NCBI GenBank assembly: GCA_963721305.1
Contig: CAVRIR010000002.1
Location: 62,001-126,000 of the forward strand
Origin: DATAES01 sp963721305
GTDB lineage: Bacteria > Actinomycetota > Acidimicrobiia > Acidimicrobiales > JACDCH01
DNA length: 64,000 nt
Direction: 5' to 3'
The notes under the pieces are model-generated. The model did no database searches, was not told where the DNA came from, and was given only the letters and a program-made list of their open reading frames with translations. A program made the position numbers and the translations under genes. Below, in pieces: positions 9,564 through 18,253 of this stretch; the stretch's first letter is position 1, and the number at the start of each line of letters is the position of its first letter.

Positions 9564-9592
9564 GCCGGGCAGCGGCTGATCCGCTGCCCGGC
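9564..9592. terminator. hairpin terminator between convergent genes
   Basis: A perfect 12-bp stem, GCCGGGCAGCGG paired with CCGCTGCCCGGC, closes a five-base loop. It lies between the 3' ends of the VOC gene and the SARP gene and could serve both strands. No clear T-tract follows, which is common in high-GC actinobacteria. Confidence 0.7.
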
Positions 9593-9627
9593 GTTGGCGC
9601 GCTCCTCCGCCGCAGCAGCAGCAGGGA

Positions 9628-12600
9628 TCAGTAGGCGGCGACGGCGAGGCGGCAGCGCTCGGCGTCGAGCGGTTGGCCGGCGCGTTCGAACTGGTCGGTC
9701 GCCTTCTGCATCCGCTCGAGCGCGGTGTCGACGTCGCCCGTCGCGGCGGCGAACTCTGCCTGCGCCTCGGCCACCGCGGCCTGCCAGGACGTTCCCTGCC
9801 ACAGCTCGCCTGACCGCTCCGCGATCGCGAGGTGGCGTTCGGCGCCTTCCATATCGCCCGCACGCACGCATGCGATCGACGCGGGCACGGACATCATGAT
9901 CGAGCAGAACGCGCAGTCGTCTTCCCAACCGAGCGTGGACTCGGCGCGGTCGACGATGGCACGGGCCTCGAGTGGATCGGCCGCCGCCTGGATCATCGTG
10001 CCGAAGATGCGATGCAGCAGGTGCTTGGCGATCACGGACGCGCGCGCCAACGGCAACGCCTGATGCAGCAGCTCCATCGCCGCTTGGCGGTCGCCCTCGG
10101 CGACGCGCACCTCGGCGAGTCGTTGCAGCGAGTGCGCCTCGCCCGCCGGCGAGCCGACCTCGCGGTGCAGCGAGCTCGCCTCCGTCAGTTCGGCGGCGGC
10201 GAGCTCGAGATCGCCGGACAGCAGCGCCGCCTCACCGATCAACGCTGACGAGAACGCGGCGGCGCGCAACGCACCGCTTCGCTTGGCGGTCGTCTGAAGG
10301 TCACGGGCGACACTGATGACTTCCTCGTACGGCGTCGGCCCGTACAGCAGGTACTCAGCCGGGCACAGGTAGCCGTCGAAGATGGCATGGGCGATCTCGG
10401 GGCTGTCACGGGTCTGGCGGATCTCGACCCGCATGCGGTCGAACCAACTACCCGAACGGTGCGCGAGCATCGCCTGCAACGCGACAAGGTCGAGCACCTG
10501 CCAGTTGCGTTCACCCGCGAGCACCAGACGCTGCGCCTCGTCGCTGGCTGCTTGCGCGCCGTCGAAGTCCGACGTGAAGAACGCGTACTTGCCGCGGGAC
10601 AGGAGGATGTCTGCGTCATCGGCGCCACCGTCGACGTCGAGCCCGTCGAGCGCAGCCGCGGCGGTCTCGAGGTCCCCGGTCATCACCGAGCTCCGCGCCA
10701 GCCGCACCCGCAGGCTGCGTGCCTCTTCCGGTTCCGCACCGTCGAGCGCTTCACGGAAAGCGGCAGCGGCGGTCGGATCGCCCATCGCGTTGAGCAGATC
10801 GCCGCGCAGGGCCAACGTCCTCGTGCGCAGCGGCCCGGTGGCGTAGACGCGCACCGAGTCGATGAGTGCGAGCGCGTCACGGTACGCGCCCACCGCCGCG
10901 TCGGTCTCCGCCGCGCTCAACAGGTACGGCACCGCTTCGCTCGGTGCGGACTGCAAGAGGTGGAAGCCGATGCGCGCCGGCGACGCCTGCAGCTCGATGA
11001 GCCGGTTCGCGGCGTCACGGTGGATCCGGCGCCGGCGGTGAGGCGGCACCTCCTCCAACAGCGCGTCGCGCACGAGGCCGTGACGGAACCGGTAACCGGC
11101 GCCGAACGGCGAGGGTTCGATGACGCTGGCGTCGAGCGCGTCGTCGAGTCGATCGAACGCTTCGTCCTCGGACAGCCCGGACAACGCAACGAACTCGTCC
11201 GTGTCGAACCACGATCCGACGACCGCGACGCGCTGCAGCACCCCGCGGGTCGCCGGCGCAATGCCACCGATCATGTTGGCGTCGAGGCGGCGGACCCACT
11301 GCGGCTCGTTCGCGGCGCGCCGTGCGAGCTCGTTGACGGAGAAGGGGATGCCACGGCCGAGCCCCGCGATCTGATCGATCAGCTCCGCGCTCGGGTCGGC
11401 GACGTGCCGGCGCACCAGCGTGACCACCTCGCCATGGTCGAGCGGCCCGAGCTCGATCTCGGTCGCGCCGTGACGGCCGAGCAGACTCTCGCGAGTATCA
11501 GCGAGCGCGACCGTCATGGGCGCGGGACGGTGGGCGAGGACGATGCACACGCCTTGATCACGAGTCGAGCGGGCGATGTAGTGCAGCAGGCGAAGGCTCG
11601 CGTCGTCGGAGTCGTGCACATCGTCGATCGCCAGCAGCAGCCCGTTCGTCGCGGACGCGAGCCGCACGAGCTCCGCTGCCGCGACGAACAGTCGCTGGTG
11701 GGAGCTGCCACCAGTCCACGCGACCTCTGCACCGGACAGGGCGCGGTCGATCTCTTCTCGATGGTGGTCAGGCAGCCCGTCGAGCAAGGTGGGATGGCGA
11801 CGGCACACGTCTGCGAGAGCTTCGACGACAGGCGCGTACGGCCACGCCCCTTCGACGGGCGCAGACGTGCCCTCACCGACACGGAAGTTCAGCTCGCGCG
11901 CGCGGCCGACTGCGACCTCGAGCAGTGACGATTTGCCGACGCCCGCGGGACCGACGATGAACACGGCACTGCTGCGTCCTGCGTTGGCGTCGAGCAGCGC
12001 CTGCTCGACGCGCGCAAGTTCCTGATCGCGCCCGATGAGGCCGCCGTCTTTGTGCCCGATGACGTCGTGTTGTGCGAGCAGCCGATCGCGCAGCGCGATC
12101 GCGTCGCGGCCGGGCGAGACACCGAGCTCGCGCCGCAAGCTGCGATCGAGCCGCTCGAACTGCCGGAGCGCCGCGTGCCGGTCGCCGTTCGAGGCGTGCC
12201 GTCGCATCAGCTCGAGATGCGCGATCTCGTCGCTCTCGTCGAGCTCGACCACCGCGTCCCAGCGGCCATCGAGTCGCAGCAGCTCGAGGTGGCGCAGCCG
12301 AAGCTGCTCGCGACGGTCTTCCGCCCACGTCTCGTACCTGTCCTGCGGCAGCAGCTCGCCGGCGTAGAGCTCGAGCGCGCCGGCAAGGGCCGCCGCGTCC
12401 TCGTTCGCCAGCGCGTGCCGAGCCAGCTCTTCGAACTCGATGACATCGACCGCGGGGTCGGCATCGGGGAGCAGAACGACGTTGTCGCCTCGCAGGATCA
12501 CCGAATCCGGTACGCCGATGGCGCGCCGTGCGAAGTGGGCGGCCTTGTGCAGCTTCGGGGCCGCCTCTTCGAGGAGATCGTCGGGCCACAGCAGGTCGAT

Positions 12601-12786
12601 GATCTGCTCGCGGTGCAAGCGACGACCGGGGGCCATCGCGAGCACCTTGACGAGCGCGGCGGCGTGGCGGCGCGCCCAGCTGCTGTCCGCAACGGGAACG
12701 TCGTCGACCGCGACCTCGAACCGGCCGAGCATGACTATGCGGATCATCGACATCGCCCGATCGCCCTCGAGTCTCCCCATGGTCAT
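9628..12786 (-). CDS. SARP/BTAD-type AAA transcriptional regulator
   Basis: A 1052-residue protein. Residues ~15-108 form an OmpR-like winged helix (LLWPDD near 65-70), ~112-238 a BTAD helical domain (ELLPQDRYETWAEDRRE), and ~250-430 an AAA ATPase with Walker A GPAGVGKS at 279-286 and LLLAIDDVHDSDDAS further on. The remainder is TPR-like helices with no C-terminal LuxR domain. This is the large SARP build (AfsR-like). The ATG at 12786 overlaps the azlD stop (ATGA), indicating translational coupling; the frame upstream of it is not used. It is the best local candidate to bind the 11-bp GGGAAGG repeats. Confidence 0.9.
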   Translation of the reverse strand: MTMGRLEGDRAMSMIRIVMLGRFEVAVDDVPVADSSWARRHAAALVKVLAMAPGRRLHREQIIDLLWPDDLLEEAAPKLHKAAHFARRAIGVPDSVILRGDNVVLLPDADPAVDVIEFEELARHALANEDAAALAGALELYAGELLPQDRYETWAEDRREQLRLRHLELLRLDGRWDAVVELDESDEIAHLELMRRHASNGDRHAALRQFERLDRSLRRELGVSPGRDAIALRDRLLAQHDVIGHKDGGLIGRDQELARVEQALLDANAGRSSAVFIVGPAGVGKSSLLEVAVGRARELNFRVGEGTSAPVEGAWPYAPVVEALADVCRRHPTLLDGLPDHHREEIDRALSGAEVAWTGGSSHQRLFVAAAELVRLASATNGLLLAIDDVHDSDDASLRLLHYIARSTRDQGVCIVLAHRPAPMTVALADTRESLLGRHGATEIELGPLDHGEVVTLVRRHVADPSAELIDQIAGLGRGIPFSVNELARRAANEPQWVRRLDANMIGGIAPATRGVLQRVAVVGSWFDTDEFVALSGLSEDEAFDRLDDALDASVIEPSPFGAGYRFRHGLVRDALLEEVPPHRRRRIHRDAANRLIELQASPARIGFHLLQSAPSEAVPYLLSAAETDAAVGAYRDALALIDSVRVYATGPLRTRTLALRGDLLNAMGDPTAAAAFREALDGAEPEEARSLRVRLARSSVMTGDLETAAAALDGLDVDGGADDADILLSRGKYAFFTSDFDGAQAASDEAQRLVLAGERNWQVLDLVALQAMLAHRSGSWFDRMRVEIRQTRDSPEIAHAIFDGYLCPAEYLLYGPTPYEEVISVARDLQTTAKRSGALRAAAFSSALIGEAALLSGDLELAAAELTEASSLHREVGSPAGEAHSLQRLAEVRVAEGDRQAAMELLHQALPLARASVIAKHLLHRIFGTMIQAAADPLEARAIVDRAESTLGWEDDCAFCSIMMSVPASIACVRAGDMEGAERHLAIAERSGELWQGTSWQAAVAEAQAEFAAATGDVDTALERMQKATDQFERAGQPLDAERCRLAVAAY

Positions 12787-13103
12787 CGCACCAAGAGATC
12801 CACCACGATGATCGAGCAAGCGTAGACGGTGCCCCCGAAAATCAGGACCCGAATCATCGACGCACCGCGAGCCGCGAGAACGGCACCCAGCCCAACGGCG
12901 AGCAACGTCGGCGCGGTGGCGTTGCCGGTCGCGCTCTGCTTCGTCGAGGCCACGATCAGCGCGGTGATCGCGGCGGCGCCCGCATGACGGATGAGCTGAT
13001 CACTTCGCTCGGACAGCGTGACTCGTTCGAACACGAGTTGCGGCACGATCCGGAACGCAAGGCTTCCGAGTCCGACCGCGAGGATCACCAGCCATGTGGT
13101 CAT
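12783..13103 (-). CDS. azlD: AzlD-type branched-chain amino acid exporter subunit
   Basis: 106 residues with about four hydrophobic helices and the opening WLVILAVGLGSLAFRIVPQ, typical of AzlD (small subunit of the LIV-E exporter AzlCD/BrnFE). The start is ATG 13103, overlapping the azlC TGA by four bases; the stop overlaps the SARP start the same way. All three genes are therefore tightly coupled. Whether the substrate is branched-chain amino acids or an analogue is not known from sequence. Confidence 0.85.
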   Translation of the reverse strand: MTTWLVILAVGLGSLAFRIVPQLVFERVTLSERSDQLIRHAGAAAITALIVASTKQSATGNATAPTLLAVGLGAVLAARGASMIRVLIFGGTVYACSIIVVDLLVR

Positions 13104-13846
13104 CGTTCGACCCGCTTCGTCTGCGTGGCTCCCGCAACGCACCCGAGCACGACTGCCGCGAGCAGTCCGGTACCGGAAGGCCAATGCGCGGTGACAAGTG
13201 CCACAACCGCGGCAACAACGATGACGGATCGCGAGCTGCGATCGCGCAAACCCGAGCCCAGCAGCGCCAGGAGGCAGAGCGGGATGGCGACCTGGAGGTC
13301 GACCACGTCGAGGCGGGCACCCATCAGCGCGCCGACGGCGATGGTCGCAGACCAGCCCGTGGCCAGCGTGAGCGCGGCGGCCATGAAGTAGCGCCGCTGC
13401 TCACGCAGATCCGCGGACTCAGCCGCGTGGCGCTGTCCGACCGCCCAGGTCGGATCGATGACGAGTGTCGCGGCGGCGAGCCGGAACCATCGCGGTTGAT
13501 CGACCCAAACGCGGGCGAGCGACGTACTGAAGACGATGAGCCGCGCGTTGATCAGCAGTCCGGTGAAGATCGCCGCGATCGCGCCAGCCGAGTCGATCGT
13601 GCGGATCGCCGCCAGGTGCGCGCTCCCGCCGAGGATCAGCCAGCTCCCCGCCCATCCTGCGAGCGGATCACCGTGATCCGCGGCCGCCGACCCGATGACC
13701 AGGGCGAACGGGATGAAGGCGACGAGCAACGGCAGCATCGTGAGCACGCCGGCTCGGACCGCGGACCGCTCGAACACCTGCGACCGCTCGTCCAACTGCG
13801 AGCGCTCGGGTGCCGTCCCACGCACCGTCTCGGCCTCGCAACCCAT
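13100..13846 (-). CDS. azlC: AzlC-family permease
   Basis: 248 residues with multiple helices and the AzlC hallmark stretch beginning AVRAGVLTMLPLLVAFIPFA, followed by helices around GGSAHLAAIRTID and GLLINARLIVFSTSLA. With AzlD it should form a secondary exporter for branched-chain amino acids. The start at 13846 is supported by a -10-like GACGAT seven bases upstream, which would give a leaderless transcript. The same promoter carries GGGAAGG direct repeats. First gene of the azlC-azlD-SARP operon. Confidence 0.85.
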   Translation of the reverse strand: MGCEAETVRGTAPERSQLDERSQVFERSAVRAGVLTMLPLLVAFIPFALVIGSAAADHGDPLAGWAGSWLILGGSAHLAAIRTIDSAGAIAAIFTGLLINARLIVFSTSLARVWVDQPRWFRLAAATLVIDPTWAVGQRHAAESADLREQRRYFMAAALTLATGWSATIAVGALMGARLDVVDLQVAIPLCLLALLGSGLRDRSSRSVIVVAAVVALVTAHWPSGTGLLAAVVLGCVAGATQTKRVER

Positions 13847-13852
13847 GCGCCG

Positions 13853-13885
13853 ATCGTCGCCCTCGGTCCTTCCTCGGACCTTCCC
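13853..13885 (-). promoter_or_regulatory. SARP-type direct repeats and -10 before azlC
   Basis: Reading the minus strand, GGGAAGG (13885-13879) and AGGAAGG (13874-13868) are 11 bp apart. After nine bases comes GACGAT (13858-13853), a weak -10. The ATG of azlC is six bases on, so the transcript would be leaderless. It mirrors the site at 13903 on the other strand, so one intergenic stretch carries two outward-facing copies. Confidence 0.65.
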
Positions 13886-13902
13886 TTCTCGATCCCCGCT
13901 CA

Positions 13903-13935
13903 GGGAAGAGCCGAGGAAGGCGGCCTTCGTACGGT
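13903..13935 (+). promoter_or_regulatory. SARP-type direct repeats and -10 before FAD oxidoreductase
   Basis: GGGAAGA (13903-13909) and AGGAAGG (13914-13920) are 11 bp apart; nine bases later TACGGT (13930-13935) is a good -10. The ATG at 13942 follows after six bases, implying a leaderless transcript. The 33-base span from first repeat to -10 end is identical at 9065, 13853 and 25218. Confidence 0.72.
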
Positions 13936-13941
13936 CCTCGC

Positions 13942-15126
13942 ATGTCGGCCCCACCCGAAGCCCTTCGATCCGGAACGACCCACGACGTGATCGTCGTCGG
14001 AGGTCGGGCCGCGGGCGCGGCGACGGCGATGCTCCTCGCTCGCAGCCGGATCCGTACGGTGCTGATCGAGGCCGGCGAGCCCGACGGCGACCAAGTGGCG
14101 ACGAGCGCGCTGATGCGCGGCGGCGTGATCCAGCTGGCGCGGTGGGGGCTGCTCGACGAAGTGATCGCTTCGGGAACCCCGCCCGTGCGACGCCGGATCC
14201 TCCGCTACGGCGACGAGACCGTCGTCGTGCGGGTGCAACCGTGCGACGGCGTCGATGCCCTCTACGCCCCCAAGCGGATGATGCTCGACCCGCTCCTCCT
14301 GCGCGCCGCGATCGATGCGGGTGTGGAAGTTCATCACGGCACCTCCGTCACCGATGTCGTCGTGAACGACGGTCGCGTTTCCGGGGTGCGTGCGCTCACG
14401 GCGGACGGCAGAGTCGTCGAGCTCGGCGCCACGCTCGTGATCGGCGCGGACGGCACTCGCTCGACGATCGCCGCGCGCGTCGGCGCAACGTTCACCCGAG
14501 CCGGTGAGCACGCCAGCGCGATGACCTACTCACTGTGGTCCGACTTGGGTGACGAGGGTTACGAATGGACGTACCGCCCGAACGCGTGCATCGGTGTCGT
14601 CCCGACGAACGACGGGCATGCGTGTGTCTACGTCAGCGCTTCGCCCCGGCGCATCGGCGCAGGAGGCGTCCCCTGCATTCGGGACATCGTCGCCGAGAGC
14701 GCGCCGGAGCTGGCCGACCGGCTGGGCGCGGCGACGCCGCGTTCCGCGTCTCGTACGTGGGCCGGCCGGCGCGGCTACATCCGCCGCTCGTGCGGGCGCG
14801 GCTGGGCACTCGTCGGCGATGCCGCGTACTACAAGGATCCGATCAGCCACCACGGACTGACCGACGCGTTGCGCGATGCAGAATTGCTCGCTCGGGCGGT
14901 GGCACACGGATCGAGCGATGGTGATCCTGCGGTGTTGGATCAGGCGCTCGAGGACTACCAGTCCACTCGCGATCGACTCAGCATGCCGCTGTTCGACATC
15001 GTCGATCGCATCGCAAGCCAGCAATGGACCGACGAAGAAATCGCGCGGCTGCAGCGCCAACTCTCCTCCGCGATGGCGGACGAGGTGGAAGCACTCACCG
15101 CGCTCGAACCGGGAGCACTCACATGA
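13942..15126 (+). CDS. FAD-dependent oxidoreductase/monooxygenase (class A flavoprotein type)
   Basis: 394 residues. An N-terminal Rossmann dinucleotide site VIVVGGRAAGAATA lies near residues 17-30. The class A flavin signature appears late as LVGDAAYYKDPISHHG, where the GD pair contacts the FAD ribityl chain. It resembles geranylgeranyl reductase/halogenase-like flavoproteins; the substrate is unknown. It is a paralogue of the protein encoded at 16913-18148 (same RGGVIQLARWGLLD versus RGGVVQLARWGLLD block). Its stop overlaps the PIG-L start (ATGA). Controlled by the SARP-like promoter at 13903. Confidence 0.88.
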   Translation: MSAPPEALRSGTTHDVIVVGGRAAGAATAMLLARSRIRTVLIEAGEPDGDQVATSALMRGGVIQLARWGLLDEVIASGTPPVRRRILRYGDETVVVRVQPCDGVDALYAPKRMMLDPLLLRAAIDAGVEVHHGTSVTDVVVNDGRVSGVRALTADGRVVELGATLVIGADGTRSTIAARVGATFTRAGEHASAMTYSLWSDLGDEGYEWTYRPNACIGVVPTNDGHACVYVSASPRRIGAGGVPCIRDIVAESAPELADRLGAATPRSASRTWAGRRGYIRRSCGRGWALVGDAAYYKDPISHHGLTDALRDAELLARAVAHGSSDGDPAVLDQALEDYQSTRDRLSMPLFDIVDRIASQQWTDEEIARLQRQLSSAMADEVEALTALEPGALT

Positions 15127-15854
15127 GCCAGCGCACGTTGCTCGGCGTCTGGGCCCATCCGGACGATGAGGCCTTTCTCTCTGCGGGACTGATGGCGGAG
15201 TTCCGCAAGCGCGGTGACCGCGTGGTGATGATCACCGCAACCCTCGGCGAGCACGGGACGGACGATCCGGCCCTGTGGCCTCCCGACGTGCTCGCCGAAC
15301 TGCGCGAGGTCGAGTTGCGCAACGCGCTGCGTGCCGTGGGCGTCAGCGAGCTGCGTCTCCTCGGGTTCGAGGACGGCACGCTGGACTCGTACGACACCGC
15401 CGACGGCTGCGATCTGCTCACCGCGCACATCCGCGACATCGAGCCCGACCTCATCGTCACGTTCGGTCCCGAAGGGATGACAGGCCATCCGGACCACAAG
15501 GCCATCAGCCGGTGGACCACGGACGCGTGGATGGAGAGCGGGTACGAGTCCGAGCTCTGGTACGCGACGCTGACGCCGAGCTTCCATCGCCGATGGGGTG
15601 GTCTCAACGAAGAGGCCGGGCTGTGGAGCGAGCAAGCGCGGCCGCCGTGCACCGAGCTCGACGAGCTGGTGCGGACGTCGAGCTTGCTCGATGACATCCT
15701 CGACCAGAAGATCGCGGCGCTCGAGGCCCATGAGTCGCAGACGCGACCGCTGATCAACCTGGTCGGGCGGCCGATCTTCCGGGAGTGGTGGCGCATGGAG
15801 TCGTTCCGCCGAGCGGAGCCGGTGTCGGTCACGCAGACGTGGTACGCCGCCTGA
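15123..15854 (+). CDS. PIG-L/LmbE-family deacetylase
   Basis: 243 residues with the zinc motif AHPDDE at residues 11-16 and a second GHPDH motif near 122-126, both diagnostic of PIG-L/LmbE metal-dependent N-deacetylases. In actinobacteria this family includes MshB and the mycothiol conjugate amidase Mca, which detoxify or build mycothiol; others modify antibiotics. Start is ATG overlapping the stop of the FAD gene. The pairing with a flavoenzyme and an ABM protein suggests tailoring or detoxification of one compound (inference). Confidence 0.88.
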   Translation: MSQRTLLGVWAHPDDEAFLSAGLMAEFRKRGDRVVMITATLGEHGTDDPALWPPDVLAELREVELRNALRAVGVSELRLLGFEDGTLDSYDTADGCDLLTAHIRDIEPDLIVTFGPEGMTGHPDHKAISRWTTDAWMESGYESELWYATLTPSFHRRWGGLNEEAGLWSEQARPPCTELDELVRTSSLLDDILDQKIAALEAHESQTRPLINLVGRPIFREWWRMESFRRAEPVSVTQTWYAA

Positions 15855-15920
15855 CGCACCCGCGATGAGTTTCGAGCGACCGGATCGTCCTTTGCGCAAG
15901 AGTCGAACGAGGAGACGGTC

Positions 15921-16226
15921 ATGCCCAACGTCGTCGTGCGCTATCGCACCAAGCCCGAGCGAGCGGCTGAGAATCAGGCGTTGATCGAGAAGGTGTTCGC
16001 AGAGCTGAACGAGCTCGGCGAGACCGGCTTCTCGTACACGTCGCTTCGCCTGGAGGATGGCGTGTCGTTCGTCCATGTCGTCGTCGAGCACCCGGGCGGC
16101 GCGAGCGTCTCGCTCAACGACCTTCCTGCATTTCGATCGTTCACGGAGAACATCGCCGAACGGTGCGACGAAGCGCCGGTCGCGATGGGCGCGACCGTGG
16201 TCGGCGCCCACCGGATGTTCGGCTGA
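15921..16226 (+). CDS. small ABM-like (antibiotic biosynthesis monooxygenase fold) protein
   Basis: 101 residues with the dimeric ferredoxin-like pattern of ABM/YgiN-type proteins: strand VVVRYRTKPE, helix with ENQALIEKVFAELNE, strand FSYTSLRLEDG, strand FVHVVVEH, then helix and strand. GAGGAG lies nine bases before the ATG. It is 66 bases after the PIG-L gene on the same strand and probably ends the FAD-PIG-L-ABM operon. Function unknown beyond fold. Confidence 0.72.
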   Translation: MPNVVVRYRTKPERAAENQALIEKVFAELNELGETGFSYTSLRLEDGVSFVHVVVEHPGGASVSLNDLPAFRSFTENIAERCDEAPVAMGATVVGAHRMFG

Positions 16227-16238
16227 TCATCTGCGCGT

Positions 16239-16288
16239 CGTTCTGGCGTCGAATTCGGCGGATATCCGCCGGATCTGACGCCAGAACG
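16239..16288. repeat. nested inverted repeat, probable bidirectional terminator
   Basis: Outer arms CGTTCTGGCGTC (16239-16250) and GACGCCAGAACG (16277-16288) are perfect complements. Inside them sits a perfect 16-bp palindrome, CGGCGGATATCCGCCG (16256-16271). It lies between the convergent ABM and OsmC genes. The left flank GCGCGTCGTTCTGG is shared with the REP-like element near 6615. Confidence 0.7.
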
Positions 16289-16300
16289 GGGCCGGGGGTC

Positions 16301-16867
16301 TCAGGAGGCGGTGACGTCGATCGAGACGGGAACGCCGTTGGTGACGATGTCGAACACGGCGGACCGGGCCCGGGACTGCTCGACCACCTCACGCAGTCGC
16401 TCGGGGGACGCGTTGCCCTTCATGTCGAAGCTGACCCGGATCTGCTGGAAGCCGTTGCGCACTTGGTCGTTGAGGCCCAGTATGCCGTTGAGATCGATGT
16501 CGCCTTCGACGGTCGAGGTCACCTCGGTCAGCTCGACGCCGCGGGCCGCGGCGATGTTGGCGATGCCGGCGGTGAGACATCCTGCGAGCGCGTGCAGCAG
16601 CCACTCGACCGGCGTCGGCCCCTTGTCCGTCCCCACGAGCACGGTGGGATGGTCGACGTCAGCGGTGTAGCGCTGCCCGTGTTGACGCTCCTCACCGACA
16701 CCGAAGAAGCCGTGGACCGACCCTCGGCTGTGCGTGCCCGAGATCCATCGATTGCTCACCCGGAACTTGAAGTCGGCCGCCTCGGGGTTTTCCCGTACGG
16801 CGTCGAGCGTGACGAACAACGCGGTGGTGTCGACACCGTTCCGTATGCCATCGTCAATGACTGTCAT
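16301..16867 (-). CDS. OsmC-family protein
   Basis: 188 residues with the OsmC pattern: PTPVEWLLHALAGCLTAGIA (the peroxidatic-type Cys), then a GVELTEV strand and a C-terminal two-layer domain. OsmC/Ohr proteins reduce organic hydroperoxides with two cysteines. Here the second position reads SRARSAVFDI, with Ser/Ala instead of Cys, so a classical dithiol cycle looks unlikely. AAAGGA precedes the ATG. It follows the FAD oxidoreductase on the same strand with a 45-base gap. Confidence 0.85.
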   Translation of the reverse strand: MTVIDDGIRNGVDTTALFVTLDAVRENPEAADFKFRVSNRWISGTHSRGSVHGFFGVGEERQHGQRYTADVDHPTVLVGTDKGPTPVEWLLHALAGCLTAGIANIAAARGVELTEVTSTVEGDIDLNGILGLNDQVRNGFQQIRVSFDMKGNASPERLREVVEQSRARSAVFDIVTNGVPVSIDVTAS

Positions 16868-16885
16868 TCGAGGTCCTTTCGGAAT

Positions 16886-16907
16886 GTTTGATTCGGGTTT
16901 GATTCGG
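16886..16907. repeat. tandem 11-bp repeat in the OsmC leader
   Basis: GTTTGATTCGG occurs twice head to tail, 19 bases upstream of the OsmC start. The 11-bp period equals one helical turn, as in activator sites, but the sequence is unrelated to the GGGAAGG repeats. Could be a regulatory site or a chance slippage duplication. Confidence 0.5.
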
Positions 16908-16912
16908 ATCGT

Positions 16913-18148
16913 TCAGGCCGCGGCGACGCGATCTGGCTGCGGGATGAAGGGACGCGACGCCAGCCACTCCGCTTCCAGCTCGAGCAGCAGGCTCAGCTCG
17001 CGTTGCGTGTGTGCGAACTCCTCGCCAGGCGGGAACTTCGCCAGCTTGCAGGTGGCATCGAATATCGGACGCACGGCGCGCAACCGCTCGTCGTCGTAGT
17101 GCGCCATCGCGTCGGACTCACTCGACCGACCAGCCAGCGCGCGGCCGAAGTGGTACGCCAGCAGCTCGGCATCGCGGAACGCATCGGTGATGCCGTGTCC
17201 CGTGATCGGATCGCGGTGATAGCCCGCGTCCCCGGCGAGCGCCCAGCCCGGCCCGGTCGCCTGCAGCACATGGCACGGGAGTCCAACCGCGCCACGGATC
17301 GGCGCAGTGAACTCGGCGCCCCGCAGTCGACTCGCCAGTGATGGCGCGATGCTCCGCAGCAGCTCGACGAAGCTCTCGTGCCGCGCGCTCGCACCACGCA
17401 GGGCCCGCGCCTGCGGCACGCACAGCCACAAGCAGACCTCGTCGTTGTGTGTCCGGAACGCACCCGCCAGTCCGTCATCGCCGACGTGGAACTCGACGCC
17501 TTCGGTCTGGAGTCCGCCGACGTACGTGTAGTGCGTGCCACCGGAGGGCCGGCGCACGTCGAGCGTCACCGCATCGACGGAGCGAGCGATGCGCGATCGA
17601 ACGCCGTCGGCACCGACGACGAGCCGAGCGGTGATCGACCGGCTACGCCCATCGCGGTCGCGAACGTTGACGCCGGTCACGCGGTGCGAACGATCGGTGG
17701 TGACATCCGTGACCGACACGCCGGTTCGCACATGCGCACCAGCGGCGCGTGCCGCATCGACGAGGATCTCGTCGAGGACGTAGCGCCTCGGCGCCAGCAA
17801 GTGGTCGACGCCCAGCCGATCTTTCACCATCCTGACGACGGGCTCGCCCGCCAGCGGATGGAACGCCATCGTGCGCAGCTCGGGTGCACCGCTGCGGACG
17901 ACCGAGTCGAGAAGCCCCCAGCGGGCGAGCTGCACGACGCCACCTCGTGCGATCGAGTGCGTCGAGAGCGTGTCGCTCGGGAGCTCACTGCGCTCGACCA
18001 CGAGCACGTCGAAGCCCTGCCGGGCGAAAAGCATCGCGGTGGCCGCGCCCGCGCATCGTGCGCCGACGACCACCACGTCGTGATCGGTGCCGGCGGCGGG
18101 CGCAGCAGCGTGCGGTTGTGACGGTGGGTGCCTCGTGTGGATCGCCAT
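16913..18148 (-). CDS. FAD-dependent oxidoreductase/monooxygenase, paralogue of 13942 gene
   Basis: 411 residues. The FAD site VVVVGARCAGAATAML lies near residues 25-40; the class A GD motif is in LAGDAGYHRDPITGHG. It aligns along its length with the protein at 13942-15126, so the two probably arose by duplication in this region. I start at ATG 18148; the longer frame to 18193 adds residues without homology. A TGCTTTC/GAAAGCA inverted repeat about 10 to 35 bases upstream could be an operator. It heads a likely two-gene unit with OsmC. Confidence 0.87.
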   Translation of the reverse strand: MAIHTRHPPSQPHAAAPAAGTDHDVVVVGARCAGAATAMLFARQGFDVLVVERSELPSDTLSTHSIARGGVVQLARWGLLDSVVRSGAPELRTMAFHPLAGEPVVRMVKDRLGVDHLLAPRRYVLDEILVDAARAAGAHVRTGVSVTDVTTDRSHRVTGVNVRDRDGRSRSITARLVVGADGVRSRIARSVDAVTLDVRRPSGGTHYTYVGGLQTEGVEFHVGDDGLAGAFRTHNDEVCLWLCVPQARALRGASARHESFVELLRSIAPSLASRLRGAEFTAPIRGAVGLPCHVLQATGPGWALAGDAGYHRDPITGHGITDAFRDAELLAYHFGRALAGRSSESDAMAHYDDERLRAVRPIFDATCKLAKFPPGEEFAHTQRELSLLLELEAEWLASRPFIPQPDRVAAA

Positions 18149-18253
18149 GCACGCATCGTCTGCTTTCCGACCGGCCGAAAGCATCGGGCACATGCCTTAT
18201 TTCCCGCCCTAAGTCACGGCGCGCGCAGACAGATCCGTGGCAATCTCGCCCTC

